From NCBI RefSeq assembly GCF_034932105.1, contig NZ_JAYGIG010000007.1, forward strand, positions 1 through 64,000: a stretch of DNA of 64,000 nt, read 5' to 3'. Shown here piece by piece: positions 7,004 through 15,541 of the stretch. The notes under the pieces are model-generated. The model did no database searches, had not been told where the DNA came from, and saw only the letters and a program-made list of their open reading frames with translations. Origin of the DNA: Leptothoe sp034932105 (GTDB taxonomy: Bacteria; Cyanobacteriota; Cyanobacteriia; Phormidesmidales; Phormidesmidaceae). The translations under genes were made by a program, and so were the position numbers. The number at the start of each line of letters is the position of its first letter. Positions within the stretch are counted from its first letter, which is position 1.

Positions 7004-9325
7004 TTACAGGCTGTCCTGACAGTTGGGATGAATGCCCCCCTGGGTACAAATGTAGTTTAACTGGCGGCTATCCAAGTTGCGCGCCCGGCTAAAATTGACG
7101 CCCCGCAGATGGTTGCCTGAACTCAACTGGGCGTTGGGGGTAATAAAACTGTTATTAACATTGGCGCCGTCATGGAAGATGGCACCAGCCAAGTCGGCAT
7201 CGGTCAGGTTTACCCCGGTCAGCTGGGCCTGCCTCAGATCAGTATCTCGCAAATTCGCCTGTCTCAAATCCGCCTGACTAAAGTTGACACTGTCCAGGTT
7301 CGCCCCTTGAAAATTAGCCCTGGTCAGGCTGGTTTGGCTAAAATCTGCGCCAATCAAGTTGGCCCCCACCCAGTCTGACTGGGGTAGGGTTGCTTCAGTC
7401 CAACTGCTGTGGGCCGCTTCAACTCGATTGAGTCTGGCTTGGGTAAAGTCGGCTCCGTTAAAGACTGCCTGGGTCAGATCCGCTCCCACCAAGTTGCTTC
7501 CTTGCCAATGACTTTGGGGGGCATGGACATGGACTAGTTGCGCATTGGTCAGTTGGGAGCGCTCAAGATTGCCATAGGCTAAATTGGCATCCTTAAGGTC
7601 AGCTTGCCTGAGGTTGGCATTGGTTAGCTGTGCGCCCTGTAAATTGGCTTCCTCCAGGCTGGCGGCCACTAAGATGCTGCCCGTGAAGTCGCTGATCCTG
7701 TCGTCATAGGAGTCAGCTCTGCCATCTGCCCCCACATCAAAAAAGCTGGCTCCCGCTAGGTTAGCCTGGCTGAGGTTGGCCCCCTGCCAGCTGGTACCCG
7801 CTGCCAGTAACCCCGGCTGAATGAGACGAAAGGTCCGGTGCGCGTCATGGTAATGGCCCAGGTTAATGCGATCTAAGCGGGTGCCGACCAGCTCATTGCT
7901 GTGGATGGCTAGGAGCTTTGCGATCGCACCCTGCACCACATGGCGCTGTTCTAGACGGCTGTGGCGAGTGTCGGCATCTAAGGGTTGTTGTAGATCATGC
8001 TCGAGGGCGCGGCTCAACGCCAACAGCGGTGACAGGCTATCCAGCCCTTGGCTTACCAGGGCCTGTTGAATAGTGGCTAGGGTTTCTGGTTGAGAGGTTT
8101 GACTCAATAGATCGGTCAAATATTGGGCAGTACGGGGGTTTTCCACCTGGCCCAGCATCAAGATGGCCGCGCTATAGTCTCCCCCAGATTGAGCCTGGGC
8201 CGAGAGGGCCTGGGCCGTTTGTAAAAAAACATCCTCCTCAGCCTGGGCTTTAGCCGGTGATTGAGTCACTCGACCCAGACCAAAGCCAGCAGCACAGGCC
8301 GCCACCATGCCACAGGTCAAGAGCAACCATGAACGTCTTTCCGGTTTAGCTGGTTGATTGACCAAAACTAATCTACCGCCGCCATTTTGCTGGGCTGGTA
8401 AAGCCCGAGGGGCTAAAACGATGGAAGTTAGATTTCCCTCGGCTTCCGTCAGCCACCAGTCATCGTCATTGGCGGTTTCACCGTAGAGTTGAACCGCCTC
8501 GTTGCCTTCAGATAAGAGCGCATCGCTCCAGGGCGGAGAATACACCAAGGACTCCCCCCGAGCCGGAGACGCGACCCACGGTGGCTCATTCACTAGGGTG
8601 TTGTTGTACATGGGTAGGTATCCAGCCGTTGCTATCTCTACCTGGGTTTTGGCTAGACGATCATGCCATGATCGTTTACTGGTTGAGACTGCCGTTGCGC
8701 CCTCAACCAGGGCCAGTAGACCCACCATGACTGGAGTCAGCAGGCCCAAGGAAAAATTAGTGGCCAGACTAATCCCCCCGACGATAATTAGGGGTGCACC
8801 CCAGCGCCCCAGCTCTCGGAACAAAACCTGGGGCAGCTTAAGCGGTCCACTGGCCGTTGAAATCACCCGAATCCCTAACCATCGCCTGGGCCAAGTCTGA
8901 CCTGTACGGCCCATCTGTACCAGCTGTCCGCCGGCGATTACCACAGGTGTTATCAGCGCCACGGTCCAGAGAATATTGGTGGCGTAGGGTACGGTACGAT
9001 GCAGTTGATGGGGCGGTACCTGGGCGATGCGAGCCCAGCCCTTTTGGGCATTGCTGACGAGGGGATTGAGGGCTACTAACCCATCGGCTTGGTTTACCCC
9101 CGAGGTTTGCTGATGGGCAGTGTCTTCAGCGATTTCTTCAACGATCGGGGGCAAATGGGGATTCATCAAGGCATATTGCCCTGCTGCCCAAGGCAAAGCA
9201 GCACCCATGGCCACCAGACCGACTTCTAGGCTCCAAGCCGCCAAACGTCTACAGCCCAGCCAGGCTGACCGTGTTTTTGGGACCAGCACCATTGAGTTTT
9301 GAGCATTCATGATCTGCTGCGCCAT
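7004..9325 (-). CDS. RDD-domain membrane protein fused to a C-terminal pentapeptide-repeat solenoid
   Basis: A 773-residue protein. The first 240 residues hold several membrane helices of RDD type (including one near 113-128 followed by MGRTGQTWPRRWLGIRV). A polar linker and one further helix (WLLLTCGMVAACAAGFGLG, near residue 338) follow, then a helical region, and from about residue 520 to 745 there are some 35-40 A(D/N)LxX-type pentapeptides, interrupted by an Asp-rich insert (VGADGRADSYDDRISD). Pentapeptide repeats form a square beta-helix. RDD proteins are membrane proteins, some implicated in transport. No activity can be assigned. It is transcribed alone. Confidence 0.85.
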   Translation of the reverse strand: MAQQIMNAQNSMVLVPKTRSAWLGCRRLAAWSLEVGLVAMGAALPWAAGQYALMNPHLPPIVEEIAEDTAHQQTSGVNQADGLVALNPLVSNAQKGWARIAQVPPHQLHRTVPYATNILWTVALITPVVIAGGQLVQMGRTGQTWPRRWLGIRVISTASGPLKLPQVLFRELGRWGAPLIIVGGISLATNFSLGLLTPVMVGLLALVEGATAVSTSKRSWHDRLAKTQVEIATAGYLPMYNNTLVNEPPWVASPARGESLVYSPPWSDALLSEGNEAVQLYGETANDDDWWLTEAEGNLTSIVLAPRALPAQQNGGGRLVLVNQPAKPERRSWLLLTCGMVAACAAGFGLGRVTQSPAKAQAEEDVFLQTAQALSAQAQSGGDYSAAILMLGQVENPRTAQYLTDLLSQTSQPETLATIQQALVSQGLDSLSPLLALSRALEHDLQQPLDADTRHSRLEQRHVVQGAIAKLLAIHSNELVGTRLDRINLGHYHDAHRTFRLIQPGLLAAGTSWQGANLSQANLAGASFFDVGADGRADSYDDRISDFTGSILVAASLEEANLQGAQLTNANLRQADLKDANLAYGNLERSQLTNAQLVHVHAPQSHWQGSNLVGADLTQAVFNGADFTQARLNRVEAAHSSWTEATLPQSDWVGANLIGADFSQTSLTRANFQGANLDSVNFSQADLRQANLRDTDLRQAQLTGVNLTDADLAGAIFHDGANVNNSFITPNAQLSSGNHLRGVNFSRARNLDSRQLNYICTQGGIHPNCQDSL

Positions 9326-9600
9326 TTAGCAACCTTGCTATTTCCAACAACTCCAAGAGTCTTATCCTAATCTGGCGGGGCTAAACCCGTTAATTGTCAC
9401 TGTCTATTAAATCGTCTGGTCTAGATAATACAGGCTATACAGCAATTCCAGTTGATTAAATATTGATAAACTGGCACATTGCTAATTAGGTTAGCTGTCT
9501 GCTGCCACTAGTATTGGCTTATACATTCTCAGTGAATGTGCTTCAGACAAATACCAGTTTTCTCGTAAGGCTACCCTATTAAGTTGCCGAGGCGCTATCC

Positions 9601-10002
9601 ATGAAAAACATTGCTCCTAAGAACATTGCTTCCTTTTTAATTGCTGCCACTGTGGTAGCTGCCCCCACTGCTGCTGTTTATGGTCAGTCAGCCACGGCAA
9701 TTAGCGGCATGAGCGGTGGTGCTCAAACCTCTGCAGAATGCGGTTTTGTGCCCGCTCAGCCCCATTACTCGTTCACCATTACCCAGCCCACGGCTTCGGT
9801 CTCGATTGAGGTTTCCGGCTCCAATGATTACACGCTGCTCATGGTCGGGCCTGATAACAACTCCCGTGAGTGCATCCTAGCCCATGATTTTGATGGTGGT
9901 GCCATTCAATCCCGAGGCCTCTATAAGTCCGGTACCTATCGTCTTTATGTGGGTGATATAGATGGTGCCAGTGCGCCGTTTACCCTGACTGTCCAGCAGT
10001 AA
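9601..10002 (+). CDS. secreted protein with a PPC-like beta-sandwich, unknown function
   Basis: A 133-residue protein with a clear signal peptide (hydrophobic residues 10-26, likely cleavage near VYG-QS). The mature part resembles a bacterial pre-peptidase C-terminal domain: alternating strands, DYTLLMVGPDN, SGTYRLYVGD and a final FTLTVQQ. Two cysteines, C47 and C91, could form a disulfide. The start is the only ATG before the signal sequence. It is followed at once by a strong terminator, so it is monocistronic. The role is unknown; a periplasmic location is inferred. Confidence 0.7.
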   Translation: MKNIAPKNIASFLIAATVVAAPTAAVYGQSATAISGMSGGAQTSAECGFVPAQPHYSFTITQPTASVSIEVSGSNDYTLLMVGPDNNSRECILAHDFDGGAIQSRGLYKSGTYRLYVGDIDGASAPFTLTVQQ

Positions 10003-10036
10003 TTTCGAATCTCAAGGTTGATGGTTGATTCTCCAC

Positions 10037-10079
10037 AAAAAGCCCCTGACAATGCTCCGTCATCTGTCAGGGGCTTTTT
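10037..10079. terminator. bidirectional intrinsic terminator
   Basis: A 15-bp perfect stem (AAAAAGCCCCTGACA at 10037-10051 with 10065-10079) has a 13-nt loop. It is A-rich on one side and T-rich on the other, and lies between the secreted-protein gene and the convergent zinc-ribbon gene, so it can serve both. Confidence 0.88.
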
Positions 10080-10131
10080 GTCGAATTAATTCCCTGCTTT
10101 GGGTCAATAGTTTCAATTTTGGGGGGTGTTT

Positions 10132-10569
10132 TTAAGGGTCTGCGGGTGGCAGAACGTCGACATCCACAATGGTGACCTCGTCCGTATCCTCAGCATCAGT
10201 CCTGACGGACTCAACATTGATCACATTGACATCAATGGTCCCTTCGGCAGCCGCCCGGGCAAAGATACCATCCTTTGCCTGCAGCTCTACGCCACAGCTA
10301 GGGCAGACCATAGGTATGGTGCGGAATCCGGTCAGGGGCTGGGCGCAGGAGGGGCAGGGACCTTCGACCAGATTGCGTCTCAGCCAAAATTGTACGCCTA
10401 CCACCAAGACGATTGGCACGGCAATTAGCAGGACAACTAGGATTAACAAAGACTTTAATAGCCAACCAACGCCTACGGTGGTCACGAGTCCGAAACCGAT
10501 GGCTAGGGCGAGCCAGCATCCCATGCCAGAAAAGTTTAACTGTAACTGTCTAAACCCGTTGGGAGCCAT
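10132..10569 (-). CDS. membrane protein with a C-terminal zinc ribbon, unknown function
   Basis: A 145-residue protein. Residues 18-65 hold two hydrophobic helices. They are followed by a CPSC-x13-CPSC zinc-ribbon motif (about residues 75-95) and an acidic tail with many Asp, Glu and Val. The four-cysteine knuckle should bind Zn on the cytoplasmic side. It lies 59 bp downstream of the glycosyltransferase gene on the same strand and may be cotranscribed. No known family is recognised beyond the zinc ribbon. Confidence 0.65.
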   Translation of the reverse strand: MAPNGFRQLQLNFSGMGCWLALAIGFGLVTTVGVGWLLKSLLILVVLLIAVPIVLVVGVQFWLRRNLVEGPCPSCAQPLTGFRTIPMVCPSCGVELQAKDGIFARAAAEGTIDVNVINVESVRTDAEDTDEVTIVDVDVLPPADP

Positions 10570-10628
10570 ACCACCGCCTCCTATGGCCGTTAGATCTATA
10601 TCTTATAGTGTTGGCCCGTTGTCCTATC

Positions 10629-11813
10629 CTATGTTCGCAGTTTACTTTGGGATTGATGAAGATCCTCGGTTTTAACTGTGGAAGCGTTTTCTAATAGCAG
10701 CTGTAGCTGGTGGGCCAAAGCCGTTTTGCTGAATTTAGCTAAGGTTTGTTCCCGCAACCAGGGACCATCGCAACGGCGATCCTTGCCCTGTAACGCCTCA
10801 ATACAGGCTGTTGCTACTGCATCCGGATCTCGATGGGGGACACGCCAGCCCAGACGGCCATCCTGTAGCGGATCCGCTGATCCATCGTCGTCCCCCGAAA
10901 TTACTGAAATACCGCAGGCCATTGCCTCTAGGTACACAATGCCAAAGCCTTCCTGGGAGGGCATAACATACACATTGGCGAGACGATAGTGGTCGACGAG
11001 TTCTGCGTTGGGGACAAAGCCTGCAAATATCACCCGCTCGGCTACTCCCAAGTCTTGGGCTAACTGGGCTAACCGGGGCTGATCGTCCCCCCGGCCAATG
11101 ACCAGATACTTGATGTTGGGACAGGTTTTGACGATCTCGGGCAGTGCTCGGATCGTGACATCTACACCCTTGTAGGGATCGCCTCGCCATAGTCGGGCCA
11201 CAGTCATCAATACCTGGGCGTCGGTGAGGCCATAGCGCTGCTGTAGTTCGGGGTTTGCGATCGCAGGGGTAAACCCCTGGCCATCAACGGTGCACGGCAG
11301 AATATCAATCCGTTCAGCGTCCAATTGATTTGCCTTACAGGCTAGGGTGCGACTATACCGACTAATGGTCCAAATGCTCTCTGCGTTCCTGAGGGCATTC
11401 CTTTCCGAGGGTTTTAAGGGAAACCAAACTTCTTTGCCATAGGTAAGCACGGTATAGGGCACCTGGGCTAACCTTGCCAGCTGGCTCACCATGGTCACCA
11501 GATTAATATGACCACAAAATAGGCGGCGGGGGCGTTTCAACAGTAGGTGCCATGCTAAAGCCAAGGTCAGACGAATTCTATCGGCCATGGGGTGACCCGA
11601 CTGGAAACAGTGAAACCTAAAGAGGGCAAAGAATTCGGGAGGGATATCCCTGGGGCGATCGCGCAGCAAAAAAATATCTGCTGCCTGGCTTCCGCTTCGA
11701 TCGGCATATGCGGTCAGGATGTCCTTGATATAGGATTGAATCCCCCCCTCACAACCAAATACTTCAATAAAAACAAATGTATTGCTTTTCCATGGGTCAT
11801 GAGCTAATTGCAT
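10629..11813 (-). CDS. glycosyltransferase family 4 (GT-B fold)
   Basis: A 394-residue retaining GT-B glycosyltransferase. The N-terminal half contains the acceptor domain with GCEGGIQSY; the C-terminal nucleotide-sugar domain has LMTVARLWRGDPYKGVD, the VIFAGFVPN segment, and the E-x7-E motif EGFGIVYLEAMACG typical of GT4. The product is probably a cell-envelope or exopolysaccharide linkage; donor and acceptor are unknown. ATG 11813 is preferred to the TTG at 11819 because GGAG lies 8 bp upstream. Confidence 0.9.
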   Translation of the reverse strand: MQLAHDPWKSNTFVFIEVFGCEGGIQSYIKDILTAYADRSGSQAADIFLLRDRPRDIPPEFFALFRFHCFQSGHPMADRIRLTLALAWHLLLKRPRRLFCGHINLVTMVSQLARLAQVPYTVLTYGKEVWFPLKPSERNALRNAESIWTISRYSRTLACKANQLDAERIDILPCTVDGQGFTPAIANPELQQRYGLTDAQVLMTVARLWRGDPYKGVDVTIRALPEIVKTCPNIKYLVIGRGDDQPRLAQLAQDLGVAERVIFAGFVPNAELVDHYRLANVYVMPSQEGFGIVYLEAMACGISVISGDDDGSADPLQDGRLGWRVPHRDPDAVATACIEALQGKDRRCDGPWLREQTLAKFSKTALAHQLQLLLENASTVKTEDLHQSQSKLRT

Positions 11814-11880
11814 CAGCAATGCTCCAGTTTAATAAGTATGTCAGTTATGTATGGTACTCAGAATGCCCACCATCCCCATA

Positions 11881-11919
11881 TTAGAAAGCTCTAAACCCAG
11901 CAGGTTTAGAGCTTTCTAA
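11881..11919 (-). terminator. 17-bp perfect hairpin after the anti-sigma kinase gene
   Basis: The arms 11881-11897 and 11903-11919 are perfectly complementary around the loop CAGCA. The hairpin lies 40 bp past the end of the gene at 11960-12382. There is no proper T-tract on the minus strand, so it may be an RNA 3'-end stabiliser or processing hairpin rather than a classic intrinsic terminator. Confidence 0.6.
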
Positions 11920-11959
11920 CTAATATACTTTGCCAATTCCAAAGGAGAGCTAGCCAACT

Positions 11960-12382
11960 TTACGAGGGTGTGGGGCATTTAACGATGCGCAGACAATTTC
12001 GCCCTAAGTCATTCCGTTCATAGTCAACATTGTCAGCCAGCCGACGCATCAAAAACCAACCATAGCCGCCTTCCTTAAGGGTGCCAGGTTTTGGCTCAGT
12101 TAGCTGACTGGGATCAAACGGGCCGCCCATATCCCATATTTGCACTTCCAACTTTTCCTGCCAAAGTAGCAGATCTATTTCAATGGGAGTGTCTGTTGGT
12201 AGATGGGAATGGGCATGTCTAACAGCATTGGTAAACCCTTCAGCCAAGGCTAAATTAACCTGATCAAAAACGGACTCAAGCCAGGGCAGTTTTGACGCGG
12301 CACAAAAACCATCAAACCATTGCTGCACTTGAGTTAAGTCTTCTAGTTTACTTTGAACTATCAACTGATCTTGCTTTAACAT
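11960..12382 (-). CDS. serine/threonine kinase-type anti-sigma regulatory factor (RsbW-like HATPase)
   Basis: A 140-residue GHKL ATPase of the RsbW/SpoIIAB type. The N box is LALAEGFTNAVRHAH (about residues 45-59) with the catalytic Glu/Asn; DMGGPFDP forms the G1 box, and GGYGWFLMRRLADNV the G2 box. Such proteins phosphorylate an anti-sigma antagonist or bind a sigma factor. No sigma factor or antagonist gene is adjacent, so the partner is unknown. The length is normal for a stand-alone domain. Confidence 0.88.
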   Translation of the reverse strand: MLKQDQLIVQSKLEDLTQVQQWFDGFCAASKLPWLESVFDQVNLALAEGFTNAVRHAHSHLPTDTPIEIDLLLWQEKLEVQIWDMGGPFDPSQLTEPKPGTLKEGGYGWFLMRRLADNVDYERNDLGRNCLRIVKCPTPS

Positions 12383-12491
12383 GTCCGACTAACCGGCACG
12401 TTCGCACCATTAGTTTGCCCGAAATCAAGTGAAAAATCGATAGGTAGACCCAGGATGATGACTATCTTAGTGGTATCTTGACACATCAAAA

Positions 12492-12536
12492 AGCTTCTTG
12501 AAGGTTCGCATACATAAAACGAACTTTCAAGAAGCT
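12492..12536 (-). terminator. intrinsic terminator of the petB-petD transcript
   Basis: The arms 12492-12508 and 12520-12536 form a 17-bp stem with one G-T pair and an 11-nt loop. Read on the minus strand it ends in AGCTTTTT, giving a U-tract. It lies 35 bp beyond the petD stop. Confidence 0.88.
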
Positions 12537-12570
12537 AATCAGGACTGCCCTTAGACAAAATAACTAACGT

Positions 12571-13053
12571 CTAGAAAAGACCTAGGGTTAGGGACGTGTC
12601 AATTGGAAGAGCTGCGCCAATACCTAGCCATAGGGTGGCTAGAGTACCAAACAAAAATACCGCTGTTGCTACCGGGCGGCGGAAAGGATTCTGAAACTTA
12701 TTCACACTTTCAATGAAGGGAATCAGCATCAGGCCAAGGGGAATAGCGGTCTGCAATGCGATTCCCAAAAGCTTGTTAGGTACAACCCGAAGAATTTGAA
12801 ATGCGGGATAGAGATACCACTCGGGCAGAATCTCAAGAGGGGTGGCAAATGGATTGGCTGGCTCCCCGATCAGGGCCGGATCTAAAACCGCTAGTGACAC
12901 ACAGCAGGCAATGGTGCCCAAAATCACGACGGGAAAGATGTAAAGCAAATCATTTGGCCATGCGGGCTCACCATAGTAGTTGTGGCCCATGCCTTGCTTC
13001 AGTTTCTCTCTTAGTTGAGGATCACTGAGGTCAGGCTTTTTGATCGTTGACAT
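12571..13053 (-). CDS. petD: cytochrome b6-f complex subunit IV
   Basis: A 160-residue thylakoid protein with three membrane helices. It begins MSTIKKPDLSDPQLREKL and has the conserved WPNDLLYIFPVVILGT and PEWYLYPAFQILR segments; the PEWY motif forms part of the quinol-oxidising (Qo) site. The length equals the family norm. With PetB it forms the b-type core of the cytochrome b6-f complex. It is cotranscribed with petB (163-bp gap, same strand) and the transcript ends at the hairpin at 12492. AGGAG lies upstream of the ATG at 12-nt spacing. Confidence 0.98.
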   Translation of the reverse strand: MSTIKKPDLSDPQLREKLKQGMGHNYYGEPAWPNDLLYIFPVVILGTIACCVSLAVLDPALIGEPANPFATPLEILPEWYLYPAFQILRVVPNKLLGIALQTAIPLGLMLIPFIESVNKFQNPFRRPVATAVFLFGTLATLWLGIGAALPIDTSLTLGLF

Positions 13054-13216
13054 AGCTCAAACTGTCTCCTAATTTACCTTTAAACAAAATGGTCGGTCCG
13101 GTAAGACCAGCTTAACTCTGAAACCAATTGGAAGCCACATTGGGCAATCAACCAAAATACTTTGGCATGGTCAAGACCCATGAGTAATTGGGCCAGAGCT
13201 AAGCTGATGCAATTGC

Positions 13217-13885
13217 TTACAAAGGACCGGAGATGCCTTGCTTACGAATCATCAAGAAGTGAGTCAACATAAACACAGCCATCAGCCATGGCAGCACAAA
13301 GGTGTGCAGGCTGTAGAAGCGAGTCAGCGTAGCTTGGCCAACGCTTTCACCGCCACGAATAAACTCAACCATCAAGCCACCCACAACGGGGATAGCACTA
13401 GGAACACCCGATACAATCTTGACCGCCCAGTAGCCAACCTGATCCCAGGGGAGGGAATAGCCGGTGACACCAAAGGACACGGTAACGACAGCCATGATTA
13501 CACCCGTAACCCAGGTCAACTCACGGGGGTTTTTGAAACCACCTGTGAGGTAAACCCTAAAGACGTGCAGGATCATCATCAGAACCATCATGCTGGCGGA
13601 CCAACGATGGATAGAGCGAATCAGCCAACCAAAGCTGACATCGGTCATTAGATACTGAACGGAATTGAAAGCTTCTACTACGGTGGGCTTGTAATAGAAG
13701 GTCATGGCAAATCCAGTGGCAAACTGGATGACGAAGCAAACCAGGGTAATGCCACCCAAGCAATAGAAGATATTGACATGGGGGGGGACATACTTACTGG
13801 AAATATCGTCGGCGAGAGCCTGAATCTCAAGCCGCTCGTTAAACCACTGATAAGCCTTAGAGTCTGTGACTTGCTTAGTAAACAT
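13217..13885 (-). CDS. petB: cytochrome b6
   Basis: A 222-residue thylakoid protein with four membrane helices. The haem-ligating histidines lie in the SIHRWSASMMVLMMILHVFR region of helix B and in FYSLHTFVLPWLMAVFMLTHF of helix D; C35 (FYCLGG) is the conserved cysteine that binds haem ci covalently. It is nearly identical to other cyanobacterial PetB proteins. It carries electrons across the b6-f complex in linear and cyclic flow. It starts the petB-petD operon; the upstream region is shared with divergent ctpA. Confidence 0.98.
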   Translation of the reverse strand: MFTKQVTDSKAYQWFNERLEIQALADDISSKYVPPHVNIFYCLGGITLVCFVIQFATGFAMTFYYKPTVVEAFNSVQYLMTDVSFGWLIRSIHRWSASMMVLMMILHVFRVYLTGGFKNPRELTWVTGVIMAVVTVSFGVTGYSLPWDQVGYWAVKIVSGVPSAIPVVGGLMVEFIRGGESVGQATLTRFYSLHTFVLPWLMAVFMLTHFLMIRKQGISGPL

Positions 13886-14098
13886 GAAGCGCGGATATAT
13901 AAAATAGATCTATGCCGTTACTAAAAAATGTAACACAGTGGCCTTTGAGAAACTTCCCATTTAGAAACTTTCCTCGTCGACTAGGACCCCATTTCAGATG
14001 GCTTAAAGCCCTGTGAATCAACGAATCGCCTAGAATTATCGGACATTTTGACGGCGGCTAAATATCTCAGCTTCGAGTTAATCTTTCGCTGAGAGTTG

Positions 14099-14116
14099 GT
14101 TACAAAACTTTACCTT
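14099..14116. promoter_or_regulatory. HLR1-like RpaB site between petB and ctpA
   Basis: GTTACAAA, a 2-bp spacer AC, then TTTACCTT. This fits the HLR1 consensus of RpaB, two (G/T)TTACA(T/A)(T/A) repeats with a 2-bp spacer, at 15 of 16 defined positions. It sits about 150 bp upstream of ctpA and 214 bp upstream of petB in the 381-bp divergent intergenic region (13886-14266). Nothing else is recognised there. Confidence 0.45.
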
Positions 14117-14266
14117 TTGCTCGTTGATGATAAGGGGTAATTGAATTCTAGTTACGACGGGGTGGTGATCACAGTATTCTGAGGAAATCGATATGCTGGC
14201 TAGATAAGGATGATTTTGGTTGTCCTATCTGGTTGGGCAGAAGGGGATGCTTTTGCTTGAGCAGCG

Positions 14267-15526
14267 ATGATGTTGGAACTGTGGCGAAGAATGAGAAAAA
14301 CTGGGCGGCTACGCGTAGTTATTTTGAGAGGTATCTGTGCGATATGTATCGCGACGGTTCTGAGTTTGGGACTGGCAAATCCGCCAGCGTTTGCTTTTAC
14401 AGAGCAGCAAAAGTTGGTGATGGAAGTTTGGCGCATTGTTAATCGGGCCTATGTGGACGAGACCTTTAACCATCAGAACTGGTGGTTTGTCCGTGAAAAG
14501 GCGCTTAAGCGTCGTCTGAATACCTGGGAAGATACCTATCAAGAAGCCCAGGCAATGTTGCAGAAGCTGGAGGATCCTTACACCCGGTTTTTGCCCCCGG
14601 AGCAGTATCAAAGTTTGCAGACTAATACGTCTGGAGAGCTGCTGGGGGTGGGTTTGCAAATTGCCAAGGATGATAATAATCAGCATTTAAGGGTGATTGC
14701 CCCCATTGCCGGTTCTCCGGCAGAGCGGGCGGGGGTATCCCCCAAGGATGAAATTGTTGCCATTAATGGGGTGGCTACCCAATCTTTTTCATTGGATGAA
14801 GCGGCCGCCCGCATGCGCGGGCCAGCGGGTACTATTGTCACCCTCAAGATTGAACGGGGCGAGGAGGAGTCATTTGAGGTGAATCTGACCCGTGAGCGGA
14901 TTAATCTCAATCCTGTGTTTTCTGAATTGCGTTCTGAGGGGAATCAGTCGATTGGTTATATTCGACTTGGGCAGTTTAATGGCAATGCGGTAGAGGATAT
15001 TCGAGCGGCGATCGCCACCCTAGAGCGGCAGGATGCGGCTGGTTATATTCTGGATCTGCGGAATAATCCGGGTGGATTGTTGCAGGCGGGCATCGAAATC
15101 GCTAGACTCTGGCTGGATCAGGGCACCATCGTATACACCGTCAATCGCCAAGGTGTTTTGGATAGCTTTGAGGCTGGCCCCGGAGCCCTGACCCAGGACC
15201 CGTTGGTGTTGCTGGTCAATGGGGGGACGGCCAGTGCCAGTGAAATTTTAGCTGGAGCCCTCCAGGACAATGGTCGTGCCCAACTGGTGGGGGAAACCAC
15301 ATTTGGTAAGGGATTGATTCAATCTTTATTTGATTTGCCTCATGGGTCTGGTCTGGCGGTAACGGTGGCTAAGTATGAGACGCCGGATCACCATGACATT
15401 AATAAGTTGGGGATCACTCCTGATCGGGTGGTGGAGACTGCGCCCCTTGCCCGTGAGCAGTTTGCCACTAGCGAGGATGGGCAATATGTGGCGGCGGTTG
15501 AGGTGTTAATGCAATCGTTGATGTAA
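14267..15526 (+). CDS. ctpA: C-terminal processing peptidase (S41A)
   Basis: A 419-residue lumenal or periplasmic serine protease. A signal peptide covers about residues 18-43 (ending PAFA). A PDZ domain with GLQIAKDD and GVSPKDEIVAING lies at about 125-210. The catalytic dyad is S323 in GGTASASEI and K348 in GETTFGKGL, 25 residues apart as in the family. CtpA cleaves the C-terminal extension of the D1 precursor, which is needed to assemble the oxygen-evolving cluster; cyanobacteria also have CtpB and CtpC paralogues, so assignment to CtpA itself is probable rather than proven. The HD gene starts 15 bp downstream, suggesting an operon. Confidence 0.9.
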   Translation: MMLELWRRMRKTGRLRVVILRGICAICIATVLSLGLANPPAFAFTEQQKLVMEVWRIVNRAYVDETFNHQNWWFVREKALKRRLNTWEDTYQEAQAMLQKLEDPYTRFLPPEQYQSLQTNTSGELLGVGLQIAKDDNNQHLRVIAPIAGSPAERAGVSPKDEIVAINGVATQSFSLDEAAARMRGPAGTIVTLKIERGEEESFEVNLTRERINLNPVFSELRSEGNQSIGYIRLGQFNGNAVEDIRAAIATLERQDAAGYILDLRNNPGGLLQAGIEIARLWLDQGTIVYTVNRQGVLDSFEAGPGALTQDPLVLLVNGGTASASEILAGALQDNGRAQLVGETTFGKGLIQSLFDLPHGSGLAVTVAKYETPDHHDINKLGITPDRVVETAPLAREQFATSEDGQYVAAVEVLMQSLM

Positions 15527-15541
15527 CCCATGCCATAAGCT

